Numbered from the stretch's first letter, positions 17,106 through 26,880 are shown. The stretch is 64,000 nt of DNA from Terriglobia bacterium (GCA_009841225.1 VXMF01000009.1:62001-126000); one strand, 5' to 3'. Program-made: numbers and translations. The notes: generated by a model from the sequence alone, not told the origin.

Positions 17106-19336
17106 GCGACGCCGGCCTCGCCAGAACCGTACAGCCTGCCCTGCCGATCCGAGCCGGCCTCGGCCTGCAAGAGCTCCCGCAACTTGGACCAGCGGCGCGA
17201 CTGCGTCGATGTCTGCACTGCGCGCCTGACCGCGCTGCGCTGGCCCACGAGCACGACCAGCCGCTTACCCCGCGTGATCGCGGTGTAGAGCAAGTTGCGC
17301 TGCAACATGATGAAGTGGCGGTCCATGAGCGGGATCACGACGGCAGGATATTCGGATCCCTGGCTCTTGTGGATCGTGGTGGCGAACGCGGGAACCAGCA
17401 TGTCTAGATCGCGCAGGGTGTAGCTGACCTTGCGTCCGTCAAACTCCACCTCGATCGTCCCCTCTTCCAGATCCAGCGATTCGATCCTGCCGATGTCGCC
17501 GTTGTACACGTCCCGGTCGTAATCGTTCTCGACTTGCATCACTTTGTCGCCCGGGACGAAGCTCCACCCGAACCGTTCTAGCTTTCGCTCCCCGGGCGGG
17601 TTGAGTGCACCTTGCAGCGCAGTGTTGAAGGCGCCAGCACCTATAGCACCGCGGTTCATCGGGCACAGCACTTGGATGTCGCGCACCGGATCGAGCCCGA
17701 AGCGCTGCGGAATCCGGCTGCGCACCATTTCGACGGTCTTTCTGATCGAGTCATCCGGCTCGCCGGCCGGAACGAAGTAGAAGTCGCTTTCCCCTTCCGG
17801 CTTGTCAAGCTCCGGCAGCTCGCCGCGATTGACCCGGTGCGCATTGACGACGATGCGGCTGCTGGCAGCCTGCCGAAAGACTTCGACCAAGCGCGCGACG
17901 GGCAGCGATTCGCTCGCGATCAGGTCGGCCAGCACTTGGCCTGGGCCGACGGAGGGGAGCTGATCGACATCCCCGACCAGCAGCAGAGCCGCACGTGGGG
18001 GCAGCGCCCGCATCAGCGAGTTCATCAGCGACACGTCGACCATCGAGGTCTCGTCCACCACGAGCAGGTCGCAGTCCAAAGGCTTGTCGGTGTTGCGCCG
18101 GAATCCCGCGCGACCGGGGTCGAACTCAAGCAGGCGATGGATCGTCTTGGCTTCTATGCCAGAGGTCTCGGCCAAGCGCTTAGCGGCTCTGCCCGTGGGC
18201 GCGCAAAGCGCGATTGCGACTCCCTTTGCCTGCAAGATCTTCAAGATGGCGTTGACAATCGTGGTCTTGCCCACGCCTGGACCGCCGGTGATCACCATCA
18301 CCTTGGACCGCAACGCCAAGCACACCGCCTTGACCTGGCTCGGGGCCAGTCTGAGATTGATCTGCCGCTCGACCCATGGCACCGCCCGATCGGTGTCCAC
18401 GCGGGGCCACGGCGGCGTCCCGCGCAACGACGCGCTCAGTACCTTGGCGATCCCTCGCTCGGCGCGGTGGAGGCGGGCCAGGAACAGGCAGGGCTCCTCC
18501 CCTACGCTGTCCTCGACGACATCACCCTGCTCGATCTCGGCCCGCAGGGCTGGCTCGATCTGATCGAGCGCGACACCGAGCAGTTCCTCGGCCGCCCGGA
18601 GCAGTTTCTCGCGCGGCAAGCCGCAGTGCCCGTCGCCCGTGGCCTCGCTCAGCGCGTAGCCTATGCCGGCGCGGATGCGAACCGGAGAGCCGCGATCCAC
18701 GCCGAGCTTCATCGCGATGCCATCGGCAACCTTGAACCCTATGCCCCGAATGTCCCTTGAAAGCACGTATGGGTTCTCGCTCATCACCTGCAAGGCATCG
18801 GCGCCGTACGTCTTGTAAATCCGTGCCGCGCGTGCCGAGCCGATGCCGTGCGAGTGCAGGAAGATCATGATTTCCCGCACGACTTTCTGCTCGTCCCAAG
18901 CCTCGATGATGCGCTTGGCGCGGACCGGACCGATGCCCGGAACTTCCCGCAGTCGCGCCGGATCGGTCTCTATCACCTTGAAGACATCGCCGCTGAACTC
19001 GGAGACGAGCTTCTTGGCGTAGACCGGGCCAATGCCGGGAATCGCTCCGGAACCGAGGTACTTCTCGATGCCGGAGTCTGATTCCGGTGCAGAGGCCTTG
19101 ATGTACGAGGCCTCAAACTGCCGCCCGTGCGAGCGGTCGTTCACCCACTGGCCGGATGCCGTGATCCATTGGCCGGGGCTGACCGCGGGCGTCCGACCGA
19201 CCACAGCCTGCAGTTCCCGCAACCCGCGAACCTGTACGCGCAGAACACAGAACCCGTTCTCGGAATTGTGGAACACAACCCGCTCGACCGAACCCGACAG
19301 AACCTCGCGTTCGAGAATCTGCGCTTGTTGGTCCAC
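17102..19336 (-). CDS. recD2: RecD2-type ATP-dependent DNA helicase
   Basis: 744 aa, an SF1B 5'-3' helicase found in bacteria without being part of RecBCD. The N-terminal OB-like segment (12-85) precedes helix-hairpin-helix repeats ("IPGIGPVYAKK" at 99, "VPGIGPVRAKR" at 132, "IRGIGFKVAD" near 197). The helicase motor has Walker A "GGPGVGKTT" (351-359), "APTGRAAKRL", "VVDETSMVD" (427-434), "VGDVDQLPSVGPG", and the C-terminal "TIHKSQGSEY" and "YTAITRGK". No RecB or RecC nearby, as expected for RecD2. It likely acts in stalled-fork or mismatch-related repair. Confidence 0.95.
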   Translation of the reverse strand: MDQQAQILEREVLSGSVERVVFHNSENGFCVLRVQVRGLRELQAVVGRTPAVSPGQWITASGQWVNDRSHGRQFEASYIKASAPESDSGIEKYLGSGAIPGIGPVYAKKLVSEFSGDVFKVIETDPARLREVPGIGPVRAKRIIEAWDEQKVVREIMIFLHSHGIGSARAARIYKTYGADALQVMSENPYVLSRDIRGIGFKVADGIAMKLGVDRGSPVRIRAGIGYALSEATGDGHCGLPREKLLRAAEELLGVALDQIEPALRAEIEQGDVVEDSVGEEPCLFLARLHRAERGIAKVLSASLRGTPPWPRVDTDRAVPWVERQINLRLAPSQVKAVCLALRSKVMVITGGPGVGKTTIVNAILKILQAKGVAIALCAPTGRAAKRLAETSGIEAKTIHRLLEFDPGRAGFRRNTDKPLDCDLLVVDETSMVDVSLMNSLMRALPPRAALLLVGDVDQLPSVGPGQVLADLIASESLPVARLVEVFRQAASSRIVVNAHRVNRGELPELDKPEGESDFYFVPAGEPDDSIRKTVEMVRSRIPQRFGLDPVRDIQVLCPMNRGAIGAGAFNTALQGALNPPGERKLERFGWSFVPGDKVMQVENDYDRDVYNGDIGRIESLDLEEGTIEVEFDGRKVSYTLRDLDMLVPAFATTIHKSQGSEYPAVVIPLMDRHFIMLQRNLLYTAITRGKRLVVLVGQRSAVRRAVQTSTQSRRWSKLRELLQAEAGSDRQGRLYGSGEAGVA

Positions 19337-19691
19337 AGGCTAGGACTGCTCCGCGGGCCGAGCATGGCCCGTTCGCAGTTCTACGATAGCGCAGCGCGCC
19401 GCCATCTCGACCGCAGGTCTCCGGCACGCGACAACGCAGCATCCATACGCTATGGCCGGCACTCCGGCGACAACTCTCGGGCACTGGCAGGGAAGCCCGC
19501 GAGCGCGATATTCGCTCCTCAGTGCGATAGCAACCTGTCGGGATCAATCGTTCCGGATCTGCATGCGCGGTGTTGCCAAAGGCGTGGTCCCAGAGAGACG
19601 CTCAGCCGTGGTTCTGGCGGACGGCTTGCGACCGTCACCGCCGGAATGCTCGCCTCTGGCAAGCAGGGGCTTCAACGCCTACCGGACCGCT
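19337..19691 (-). other. 355-bp noncoding gap between recD2 and the NCS2 permease gene
   Basis: Both flanking genes are on the minus strand, so this is upstream of recD2 and downstream of the permease gene. I see no tRNA, no known riboswitch shape and no strong terminator. Short frames here lack recognisable content or a ribosome binding site. Confidence 0.5.
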
Positions 19692-21431
19692 CTAGTTCTC
19701 CACGCGAACGGTAACGATGTCGATGTCGTGGTACTGCTGGTGGCGAACCGAAGTGGCGTAGTGCCGCAACAGCTTCAGCGAGATTGGCTCCTCGCCGCCT
19801 TGGTCTGCCCAGCGGCCCAGCAGGGCAATACGATCCTCGATATTGTGCTCAGCCGTCGATGCCATGAACTCCATCTCCGCGGCATTGCGATCACCGGACA
19901 GGGCCAAGAGCAAGTGCTTCGGAGGATCTCCGGATTCCCCGCCTTCGTCTTCCGGCAGCAGGCTCAGGATCGCCTCTTCCCCGGCAGCGCGCAGGCGGCT
20001 CGCGGATTCGTCGTCCCAGCTCCGCTCCTCGGCGAACTCGCTCAGGAACGAATCGACCCCCGGCAGCGATTTAGCCGTCAGGGTCGTCTTGAGAGTGAGC
20101 CGCTTCGGCTTGGTCGCTTGCATCGCAAGCACCATCAAGACTGCGGCCAAGCCACCGGCCGTCATGCCATTACCGAGGATCGATGCACCGAATTCACCTA
20201 AGCTGTCGGCAAAGATCTGCTGGTTTTGGAACCCGACACCGAGCCAGAAGGCCACCCCAATGACGACACTCTTGCGATAGTCCAGGCCGTCCTTGATCGC
20301 GATACGAATGCCCAGCGCGAACAGTATCGCCAACAGCACCAGCACGTAAGCCGATACGACCGGGTCCGGGATCGCGAGGATAATCGCCGCGAGCTTCGGA
20401 ATGAACGCAGCGGCTACGAACAGGCCTCCGATGCAAACGCCTACCGAGCGGGAGGCGACGCCGGTCAATTCGGTAATGGCCACGCTCGAGGAATAGGTGG
20501 TGTTGGGCACGGTGCACGTCAGGCCCGAAAGGAGGTTGCCCATTCCATCGGCCGCCACTGCTCCCTGCACCGCCCGAAAGTCGGTGGCGCGCGGCTCGCG
20601 CCACGAGACCTGCTGGATGCCAATGGCATCCCCGATCGTTTCGATGGCACCAACGATTGTCACCAAGACGAAGAGCGGCAACAGCTTCCAGAACGACGCA
20701 TCGAAGCTCAGATCGATCCCCGGCCAACCCGTTGTCGGCAGGCCTATCCAAGGAGCAGCCGCGACCATCGAAGTGTCGTACAACCCGTAGAACGACGCGA
20801 CGACACAGCCCGCCCCCACGCCGATTACCGGAGCCCACAGCCGCCAAGCTCCCGAGGCGAGCAGGGCCAGCGCCGTGGTCGCGACAAAAGTCGCGCCGGC
20901 GCAAGCCTGAGCGCCGCCCGCGGGTGTTCCCTCGGGCACATTCGCCAACATGTCGAACAGAATCGGAACGATCGTGACGGCGATCAGCATTATGACCGTG
21001 CCAGCCACCAGCGGAGTGATGACGCGTCGAAGCAGCGAAAGATGCGAGGCGAGCAGGAACTGGAACAGCGAGGACGCGATCACCAGTGTTGCCAGCAGGG
21101 CCGGGCCGCCCTCTACCAATGCAGATACCGAAACCGCGATGAAGGCTCCCGAGGTCCCCATGAGCAGGATATAGCCAGCACCGATACGCCCGACCTTGGT
21201 GGCCTGGATGAACGTGCTGACGCCACACACGCAAAGGCCTGCGAATACGGCCCACAGCAAGTAGTCCTCGCCCGTGCCGGCCGACCGGATCACGACCGCG
21301 GGTGTGAGTACGATGCCGCTTATGGAGAGCAGCGCATATTGCGCTCCTAGGCCAAGTGACAGCGCGACTGGAGGGCTTTCGTCCGGCTGGTAGCGAATCG
21401 CTCTGGGAGCGCGAGAATCTGACGAGGCCAC
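19692..21431 (-). CDS. NCS2-family nucleobase permease with extra C-terminal domain
   Basis: 579 aa from a GTG start. Residues 20-440 form the 14-segment NCS2/UraA-type permease with "AIETIGDAIG" (E264) and "GVPNTTYSS"-region motifs. The family's QNxG-type substrate motif in this region is replaced by S-S-x-A (residues 314-318), so substrate preference may differ from uracil or xanthine. A soluble tail of about 130 residues (450-579) follows. Its helix "SRLRAAGEEAILSLL" and final "LKLLRHYATSVRHQQYHDID" resemble the anti-sigma/RsbW-like GHKL fold, but the ATP-binding N and G boxes are not clearly visible. A TAGAAT hexamer lies 8 nt before the start. Confidence 0.85.
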   Translation of the reverse strand: MASSDSRAPRAIRYQPDESPPVALSLGLGAQYALLSISGIVLTPAVVIRSAGTGEDYLLWAVFAGLCVCGVSTFIQATKVGRIGAGYILLMGTSGAFIAVSVSALVEGGPALLATLVIASSLFQFLLASHLSLLRRVITPLVAGTVIMLIAVTIVPILFDMLANVPEGTPAGGAQACAGATFVATTALALLASGAWRLWAPVIGVGAGCVVASFYGLYDTSMVAAAPWIGLPTTGWPGIDLSFDASFWKLLPLFVLVTIVGAIETIGDAIGIQQVSWREPRATDFRAVQGAVAADGMGNLLSGLTCTVPNTTYSSSVAITELTGVASRSVGVCIGGLFVAAAFIPKLAAIILAIPDPVVSAYVLVLLAILFALGIRIAIKDGLDYRKSVVIGVAFWLGVGFQNQQIFADSLGEFGASILGNGMTAGGLAAVLMVLAMQATKPKRLTLKTTLTAKSLPGVDSFLSEFAEERSWDDESASRLRAAGEEAILSLLPEDEGGESGDPPKHLLLALSGDRNAAEMEFMASTAEHNIEDRIALLGRWADQGGEEPISLKLLRHYATSVRHQQYHDIDIVTVRVEN

Positions 21432-21439
21432 GGACGCCT

Positions 21440-21445
21440 ATTCTA
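21440..21445 (-). promoter_or_regulatory. putative -10 element of the NCS2 permease gene
   Basis: TAGAAT (5 of 6 to consensus) ends 8 nt before the GTG start, consistent with a leaderless message. No -35 match. Confidence 0.42.
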
Positions 21446-21585
21446 CCCGCCTGCCCGGCGATGGGCCGGAAGCTTCCGCAGTTGGCGAGACCAGACCTCG
21501 GTCACGCAACCCCGCAACGCGCGGGCGGTGCGCCACGCTATCGCGTCGCAAACCCCGCCCAGCAACGCTCGGCCCTGCCGTCCAG

Positions 21586-22437
21586 CTACCCCTTGTCGGA
21601 CCGGCCGATCCGGATCTCAGCCTTCAGCGGCGCAGCCTCGGCGTCCCCGCGGAAGCTGCCTTGTATGGGACTGGCCTCGGGATGCGAATTCCCAGCCGCC
21701 ACCGCTACATGCCGGTCGGCTACCGCTAGGCCCTGCGTGGGGTCGTAGCCGCGCCAGCCCCCGCCCGGCAGGTACACCTCTGCCCAAGCATGCATGAAGC
21801 GGGCGCCAGATCCTTGCTCTTGGTAGCCGCTCACGAATCGGGAGGCGATGCCGACGGCCCGGCAACAGTCCATGAAGAGGACGGCGAGGTCGCGACAGGC
21901 AACCCGCTCGGCGACCAGAGTCTGAGCAGGCAGCAGCGGCTCACCGTGCTCGCGCACGGTCACCGTGCATGCCTCGTGAATCGCTTGGTTGAGCGCGCTG
22001 AGGAACACCAGCGGTTGGCGCCCGGACCGAACAAGGATCGGGCGCATGAACTCATCCACGGCAGGGTCGGCCCCAGCGGGCCGCTCCAGCGCTGCTGCGA
22101 GGCGACCGCGCACGGTCGCGGAATACTCGAAGGGCAGCCTTCCCGCGCCGTCGCCAATGACCAAGTAATCGAACGGGTTGATCCGCAGCGTTTCGACCTC
22201 GAACTCGCTGGAGACCTCCAGTGCCTGTGTCAGGCCCGAGAACCACGCATGCGCAACGACGTTGCCCTCCACATCCAAGGCTTCGCTGAGCAATTCCGGC
22301 TCCGGCCTCACCCTGAGCCGGTATCGCAGCAGGCGCTGGAAGCTGTCGCACCTAGGCCTGAGTCGAATGATGTGCGGCTCCAAATATACCGGCTCGCTAT
22401 AGCGAAACCGCGTCGTGTGGCTCGCAACGAAGCGCAT
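21586..22437 (-). CDS. transglutaminase-like protein of the Anbu cluster
   Basis: 283 aa. The N-terminal bacterial transglutaminase-like domain ("HTTRFRYSEPVYLEPHIIRLRP"-type opening, residues 6-28) precedes the catalytic core: C181 ("VACRDLA"), H216 ("MHAWAEVYLPGGGW") and D232 ("GYDPT"). The triad is intact, so it is a predicted cysteine protease, amidase or acyltransferase. It is the last gene of a four-gene minus-strand cluster with ATP-grasp, alpha-E and Anbu, a combination seen in many proteobacteria and related phyla. It has no signal peptide, so it acts in the cytoplasm. Confidence 0.92.
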   Translation of the reverse strand: MRFVASHTTRFRYSEPVYLEPHIIRLRPRCDSFQRLLRYRLRVRPEPELLSEALDVEGNVVAHAWFSGLTQALEVSSEFEVETLRINPFDYLVIGDGAGRLPFEYSATVRGRLAAALERPAGADPAVDEFMRPILVRSGRQPLVFLSALNQAIHEACTVTVREHGEPLLPAQTLVAERVACRDLAVLFMDCCRAVGIASRFVSGYQEQGSGARFMHAWAEVYLPGGGWRGYDPTQGLAVADRHVAVAAGNSHPEASPIQGSFRGDAEAAPLKAEIRIGRSDKG

Positions 22438-22457
22438 GCTCGAGACTGCCGCGGGAG

Positions 22458-23213
22458 TCAGGACGGGCCGCTCTCGCCGTCGCCGTTAGGCGTCAGCTTG
22501 GCGAAGGCCTCCTCCAGCCACTCCCCGGGCAAGTCACGCATCGTGATGCGCAAGTGCTCCTGCCACCAGTTCGAGATGGCGGCAAGGTCGTCCTTCTGGA
22601 AGCGGTGCTCGACGACCCGGAACGAATTCGGCGCATACAGCACCACATCGATGGGAAAGTCGACATCGGCCGCGCTGATGCGGGTGGAGTCGAAAGCCAG
22701 GCAGCCCGCCTTGAAGGCGTGCCGCATCGAGTCCGCGTACGTCAGGGTGCGGTCGAGGATCGGCTTGCCGTACCCCGTCGAGCCAATCACGTGGTACGGG
22801 GTTGCCCGGCCCGTGTCGACCCAATTGCCCTCCGGATAGACCAGGTACAGCTTGTGCCTCTGGTCGTCCCTCATCTGACCGCCGATCAATGCCTTCATGT
22901 CGAACGACAGCCCCCCATCCACCAGAGACTGCTTGTCCTCACCTGACACTCGGCGCACTTGGTCGGTAAAGAGGTTGACGACTTGGTAGAGCTTGGTGAA
23001 GGGTTCCTCGCTATCGGCCAGCGCCTCCTCGAAGTACGTGAGCGCCTTGTCCCGTATCGAGCGCAGCCCCGAGGTCATGACGAAGAGCGCGCCGCCGTCT
23101 GTTTCGTAGCTGGTGACCTTTCGCGCGGTCAGACACTCGTTACCCGATGTCAGCCTGGTATCGGCGATGCCGACCAAGCCGTCTTGCACGTTGATTCCGA
23201 GACAGAACGTCAT
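22458..23213 (-). CDS. Anbu (bacterial proteasome-homologue) peptidase
   Basis: 251 aa, Ntn-hydrolase of the proteasome/HslV superfamily. It begins Met-Thr, so removal of Met exposes Thr1 as nucleophile without a propeptide. In that numbering Asp17 ("GIADTR") and a Lys near 31-33 ("ARKVTS") follow in proteasome order. Later "VIGSTGYGKPILDR" and "DVDFPIDVVLYA" are typical of Anbu. Anbu self-assembles into helical or ring-like oligomers; its physiological substrate is not known. The ATG overlaps the stop of the alpha-E gene by 4 bp. It is free of ATPase-subunit genes nearby. Confidence 0.93.
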   Translation of the reverse strand: MTFCLGINVQDGLVGIADTRLTSGNECLTARKVTSYETDGGALFVMTSGLRSIRDKALTYFEEALADSEEPFTKLYQVVNLFTDQVRRVSGEDKQSLVDGGLSFDMKALIGGQMRDDQRHKLYLVYPEGNWVDTGRATPYHVIGSTGYGKPILDRTLTYADSMRHAFKAGCLAFDSTRISAADVDFPIDVVLYAPNSFRVVEHRFQKDDLAAISNWWQEHLRITMRDLPGEWLEEAFAKLTPNGDGESGPS

Positions 23214-24187
23214 GTCACGGCAGCCCTCGCCGAACTGGCCCTGCTCGCGATCCGCGGTGCGAAGAATGAACTCTGCAAGGCTTCGCCAACCTCATTGAGG
23301 CCGACCTGCAATTGGTCCAGAAACTCGTGCAGGCCCGCAATGATCACCTCATCTACAGCAGTATAGTCAAGGCTCGACGCGAGCCGGCCAAGACGGCGCT
23401 CGGCCAGATTGTGGAAGGTTCCCGGCCGCGTGCCGGTGATGGCGTGGAGGGACTCGTCGGCGCGCCGCAGGCAATTCCTCACTGATCGCGGGAAGTCCGG
23501 ATCCAAGACCAAGAATTCGGCGGTCCTGTCGAGCCGGACCATGCCGTGCCGCTGCCGGTACATCTCCAGTGCGCTCACAGACTGCAGGACCGCCGTCCAG
23601 TGCAAGTCGTCCGTGGGGCTGCCCACGTCGGCGGGCGTGGGCAAGAGCATGAAGTAGCGAATGTCGACGATACGCGTGGTCTTGTCCGCCCGTTCCAAGA
23701 GGCGCCCGATGCGGCTGAAGTGCCACGCTTCGGAGTGAGACAGGGTTGCGTTGGTCGCCCCCTCAACGCCATGGCTGGCGCGCACGACGTGGCGGAGGAA
23801 GTCGTACGACAGTTCGTTGCTGGTATTGGCCTGGCTTTCGACGTACAGATACGCCTCGTTGATCTCCCCCCACACCGCTGCCGAGAGGATCTCGCGGATC
23901 GAGCGGGCATTCTCCCGCGCGGCGCGCATCGAGGAGATGATCGAGTTAGGATTGTTGGGATCGAACGTCAGGAACCAGCACACCTCCTCTTGGTCCGCGG
24001 CGCTGTATGCCTTCTTGAACGCCTCGGCATCGCCGGTAATCTCGACCAAGGGGCCCCACTGAGGCGGTAGGCCCGGCGGCAGGTCGAGCATGAGGTGCTC
24101 ATTGACCTCGACGAAACGGGCTACGTTCTCAGCCCGCTCGATATAGCGGCTCATCCAATAGACAGACTCTGCAACGCGGCTCAGCAT
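23210..24187 (-). CDS. alpha-E domain protein of the Anbu cluster
   Basis: 325 aa from ATG 24187; an in-frame TTG 42 nt further upstream would add 14 residues but the family start "MLSRVAESVYWMSRYIERAEN" minus its last residue argues for this ATG. All-helical protein of the COG2307/alpha-E family. Conserved points include "RYIERAEN" near the start, "NARSIREILSA" and "LERADKTTRIVD". Always or nearly always adjacent to a circularly permuted ATP-grasp protein, as here. No catalytic activity is established; it may be the partner or substrate-presenting subunit of the ATP-grasp enzyme. Confidence 0.9.
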   Translation of the reverse strand: MLSRVAESVYWMSRYIERAENVARFVEVNEHLMLDLPPGLPPQWGPLVEITGDAEAFKKAYSAADQEEVCWFLTFDPNNPNSIISSMRAARENARSIREILSAAVWGEINEAYLYVESQANTSNELSYDFLRHVVRASHGVEGATNATLSHSEAWHFSRIGRLLERADKTTRIVDIRYFMLLPTPADVGSPTDDLHWTAVLQSVSALEMYRQRHGMVRLDRTAEFLVLDPDFPRSVRNCLRRADESLHAITGTRPGTFHNLAERRLGRLASSLDYTAVDEVIIAGLHEFLDQLQVGLNEVGEALQSSFFAPRIASRASSARAAVT

Positions 24188-24235
24188 CTCATGTGTCTCA
24201 GGGCTTAAGACGTCCCGGCGCGCGGCCAAGCGCGA

Positions 24236-25690
24236 CTACACAGCTGCGGCGTCTTTGCCGGAAGCCAGCACCCACGTGTCCTTGCTCCCACCGCCTTGCG
24301 AGGAATTCACCACCAATGACCCCTCGCGCAAGGCTACGCGGGTCAGCCCGCCCGGCAGCACGAAGATCTCGCGGCCGTATAGGATGAACGGCCGCAGATC
24401 GACATGGCGGCCTTCGAAGCGGCCATCCACCAAGGTCGGCACGCGCGATAGCGACAGCGTCGGCTGGGCAATGTAGTTGCGGCTGTTCGCAAGGATCCTC
24501 CGCCTGAATTCCTCGTGCTCGCTCTCGCTGGCGTGCGGACCGACTAGCAGCCCGTAGCCGCCTGACTCGTTGGCGGGCTTGACCACCAGGCGCTCGATGT
24601 TTTCCAGCACGTGCTGGCGCTGCTGCGGATCCCAGCACATGTACGTCGGCACGTTGGGAATGATGATGTCCTCGCCCAAGTAGTAGCGGATGATCTGCGG
24701 CACGTAGGCGTAGATCACCTTGTCATCGGCTACGCCCGTGCCGGGCGCATTCACCAGCGTAACCCGACCCTTGCGGTACGCATCCATGACTCCGGGAACG
24801 CCGAGCAGGGAGTCGGGGCGAAACACCTGCGGGTCGAGGAAGTCGTCGTCTATGCGGCGATAGATGACGTGGACACGCTCCAAGCCGGCGGTGGTCCGCA
24901 TGTAGACCGTGCTGTCTTCGACGACCAAGTCCCGCCCCTCCACCAACTCGACGCCCATTTGCTGGGCAAGGAACGAATGTTCGAAATAGGCCGAGTTGAA
25001 GGGACCCGGTGTCACAACCGCCACCTGCGGGCGCTCGGCGTCGGGTGGCGCCACGTCCTCGAGCATGGCGAGCAACCGACCGGGGTAGTCCGCCACCAGG
25101 CGCACCCCCAACCCGCGGAAGACCTTCGGAAACGTCTGCTTGAGCACCGCGCGGTTCTGCAGCAGGTAGGACACGCCGGAGGGAACCCGCAGGTTGTCTT
25201 CCAGCACGTAGACCTGTCCGTCGGAGTCGCGAACCAAGTCGGTGCCGGTGACATGGCACCAGACGCCGTGCGGCGGCTCCAGCCCGATGCACTGCTCGCG
25301 GAACCCCTGGGCGGAAAGCACGATCTCTTCCGGAATGACGCCGTCGCTGATGACCTTGCGGTCGTGGTAAATGTCGTCGATGAACAGGTTCAACGCTTGG
25401 ATGCGCTGCTGCAGGCCCCGGTCGATCCACTCCCACTCCTCGGCCGTGACCAAGCGCGGCACAAGGTCGAACGGGAAGATCTTCTCCTGGCCGCGGTCAT
25501 CGCCGTAGACGTTGAACGTGATGCCCATGTGCATCAGGTTGCGCTCGGCGGCGCGTTGCCGCCGCTGGAAGTCCCCCTCGGGCAGGGAGTTGATCCGGTC
25601 CACGAGGAGGCCGAACTTGCCGCGCGGCGTGCCATCGGCATGGAATAGCTCGTCGTAGAATCCTTCCGTGTCGTAAGTGTTGAAATTCAT
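24236..25690 (-). CDS. circularly permuted ATP-grasp protein of the Anbu cluster
   Basis: 484 aa, COG2308/CP_ATPgrasp_2 family. Opening "[18 protein letters not shown]" and "[21 protein letters not shown]" are typical of the family. The ATP-grasp core is seen in "[17 protein letters not shown]", "[18 protein letters not shown]" and "[17 protein letters not shown]" (nucleotide-binding lysine and glycine loop), plus "[14 protein letters not shown]". Homologues are predicted carboxylate-amine ligases, possibly making short peptides or tagging proteins. It is the first gene of the cluster and starts with ATG at 25690, divergent from folD across 251 bp. No experimental substrate is known. Confidence 0.92.
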   Translation of the reverse strand: MNFNTYDTEGFYDELFHADGTPRGKFGLLVDRINSLPEGDFQRRQRAAERNLMHMGITFNVYGDDRGQEKIFPFDLVPRLVTAEEWEWIDRGLQQRIQALNLFIDDIYHDRKVISDGVIPEEIVLSAQGFREQCIGLEPPHGVWCHVTGTDLVRDSDGQVYVLEDNLRVPSGVSYLLQNRAVLKQTFPKVFRGLGVRLVADYPGRLLAMLEDVAPPDAERPQVAVVTPGPFNSAYFEHSFLAQQMGVELVEGRDLVVEDSTVYMRTTAGLERVHVIYRRIDDDFLDPQVFRPDSLLGVPGVMDAYRKGRVTLVNAPGTGVADDKVIYAYVPQIIRYYLGEDIIIPNVPTYMCWDPQQRQHVLENIERLVVKPANESGGYGLLVGPHASESEHEEFRRRILANSRNYIAQPTLSLSRVPTLVDGRFEGRHVDLRPFILYGREIFVLPGGLTRVALREGSLVVNSSQGGGSKDTWVLASGKDAAAV

Positions 25691-25923
25691 CTATCCGATC
25701 GCCGCGGGTGTCGGCAGCACGCCCTTCGAGGTGCTCCCTACTACCAGAAGACCACAGGAGCCCTCCCGAATTGAACAGAATTCTCGCGGTCGGGCCGGAA
25801 TGCGCTCCCGCCCCCGAAGCAGCGCCGCCCCTGGCCAACAGGCAGTGTGGCCGGGACGCCTCGCGACGCCACCGGTGCCGGTGCCGCCGAACCGCGCCCC
25901 GCGGCCTGTCCGGAGCGGTCTGA

Positions 25924-25929
25924 TAAGAT
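25924..25929 (+). promoter_or_regulatory. putative -10 element of folD-rsgA
   Basis: TAAGAT, inside TGATAAGATT, ends 12 nt before the folD ATG. This would give a leader of only about 5 nt. No -35 element is visible in the 251-bp divergent gap with the Anbu cluster, which otherwise contains nothing recognisable. Confidence 0.38.
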
Positions 25930-25941
25930 TCACTTTTCGGC

Positions 25942-26880
25942 ATGGCCGCGCGCATTCTGGATGGCAACGCAATCCGCGACAGCGTCCTAGCGGAGTTGGC
26001 TTCCCGGGTCGAGCAGGCTGCACGCTGCGGCGTCCGCCCCGGCCTTGCGGCCGTCTTGGTCGGCGAGGATCCAGCCTCCAAGATTTACGTTCGGAACAAG
26101 ATCCGCGCCTGCGACCGCATCGGGGCGCACTCCGAGACCCTGCGCCTGCCCGCCGAAACCACCACGCCGGAACTGGTGGCTGTGGTCGAGGAGCTCAACC
26201 GGCGCGAGCAGATCGACGGCATCCTGGTCCAACTGCCGCTGCCCGGCCACATCGACGCCCAGCGCGTGCTCGGCTGCGTCTCCCCGGAGAAGGACGTCGA
26301 CGGATTCCATCCCGTCAACGTAGGCAAGCTCGCGAGCGGGCAGTCTTGCCTGGCCCCATGCACGCCGCGCGGCCTCATAGAAATCCTCAAGCGCAGCCAG
26401 ATTCCAATCAAGGGCCGCCACGCCGTCGTCGTCGGTCGCAGCAACATCGTGGGCAAGCCGGCCGCGCTGCTGCTGCTGGCCGAACACGCCACCGTCACCA
26501 TCTGCCACTCTCGGACTCCGGACCTGCCCGCGGTTTGCCGGCGGGCTGAGATCCTCGTGGCCGCGGCCGGCAGGCCGGCCATGCTGACGCGGGAACACAT
26601 CGGCGAGGGGGCGGTGGTGCTCGATGTCGGGATCAACCGCTTGGAGGATGCGGCCACGGTCCGCCGCCTGTTCGCGCACGCCCCCCGGCGGCTGGAGCGA
26701 TTCGACAAGACCGGCAGCGCCCTCGTTGGAGACGTCCATCCGGGCGACGTGATCCAGCGCGCCTCCGCCTTCACGCCGGTGCCCGGCGGGGTCGGGCCGC
26801 TAACGATCGCGATGTTGATGTCCAACACCTTGGCGGCAGCCAGTCGGCGCATCCCTGCCGACGCACCCACGCAGGCATGA
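25942..26880 (+). CDS. folD: methylenetetrahydrofolate dehydrogenase / methenyl-THF cyclohydrolase
   Basis: 312 aa, bifunctional cytoplasmic enzyme interconverting 5,10-methylene-THF, methenyl-THF and 10-formyl-THF. The catalytic Y49-x3-K53 pair is in "IYVRNKIRACDRIG". Signatures "DGILVQLPLP" (92-101), "DVDGFHPVNVG" (118-128) and the NADP-binding "VVGRSNIVGKP" (163-173) are complete, as is the C-terminal "TPVPGGVGPLT". Slightly longer than the E. coli enzyme owing to its C-terminal tail. It overlaps rsgA by 4 bp (ATGA). It supplies the one-carbon donor used by panB, though they are not adjacent. Confidence 0.97.
   Translation: MAARILDGNAIRDSVLAELASRVEQAARCGVRPGLAAVLVGEDPASKIYVRNKIRACDRIGAHSETLRLPAETTTPELVAVVEELNRREQIDGILVQLPLPGHIDAQRVLGCVSPEKDVDGFHPVNVGKLASGQSCLAPCTPRGLIEILKRSQIPIKGRHAVVVGRSNIVGKPAALLLLAEHATVTICHSRTPDLPAVCRRAEILVAAAGRPAMLTREHIGEGAVVLDVGINRLEDAATVRRLFAHAPRRLERFDKTGSALVGDVHPGDVIQRASAFTPVPGGVGPLTIAMLMSNTLAAASRRIPADAPTQA

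Noticed and set aside
17612-18760. 382-codon plus-strand frame inside recD2
   Set aside because: Antisense to the recD2 helicase motifs, no supported start.
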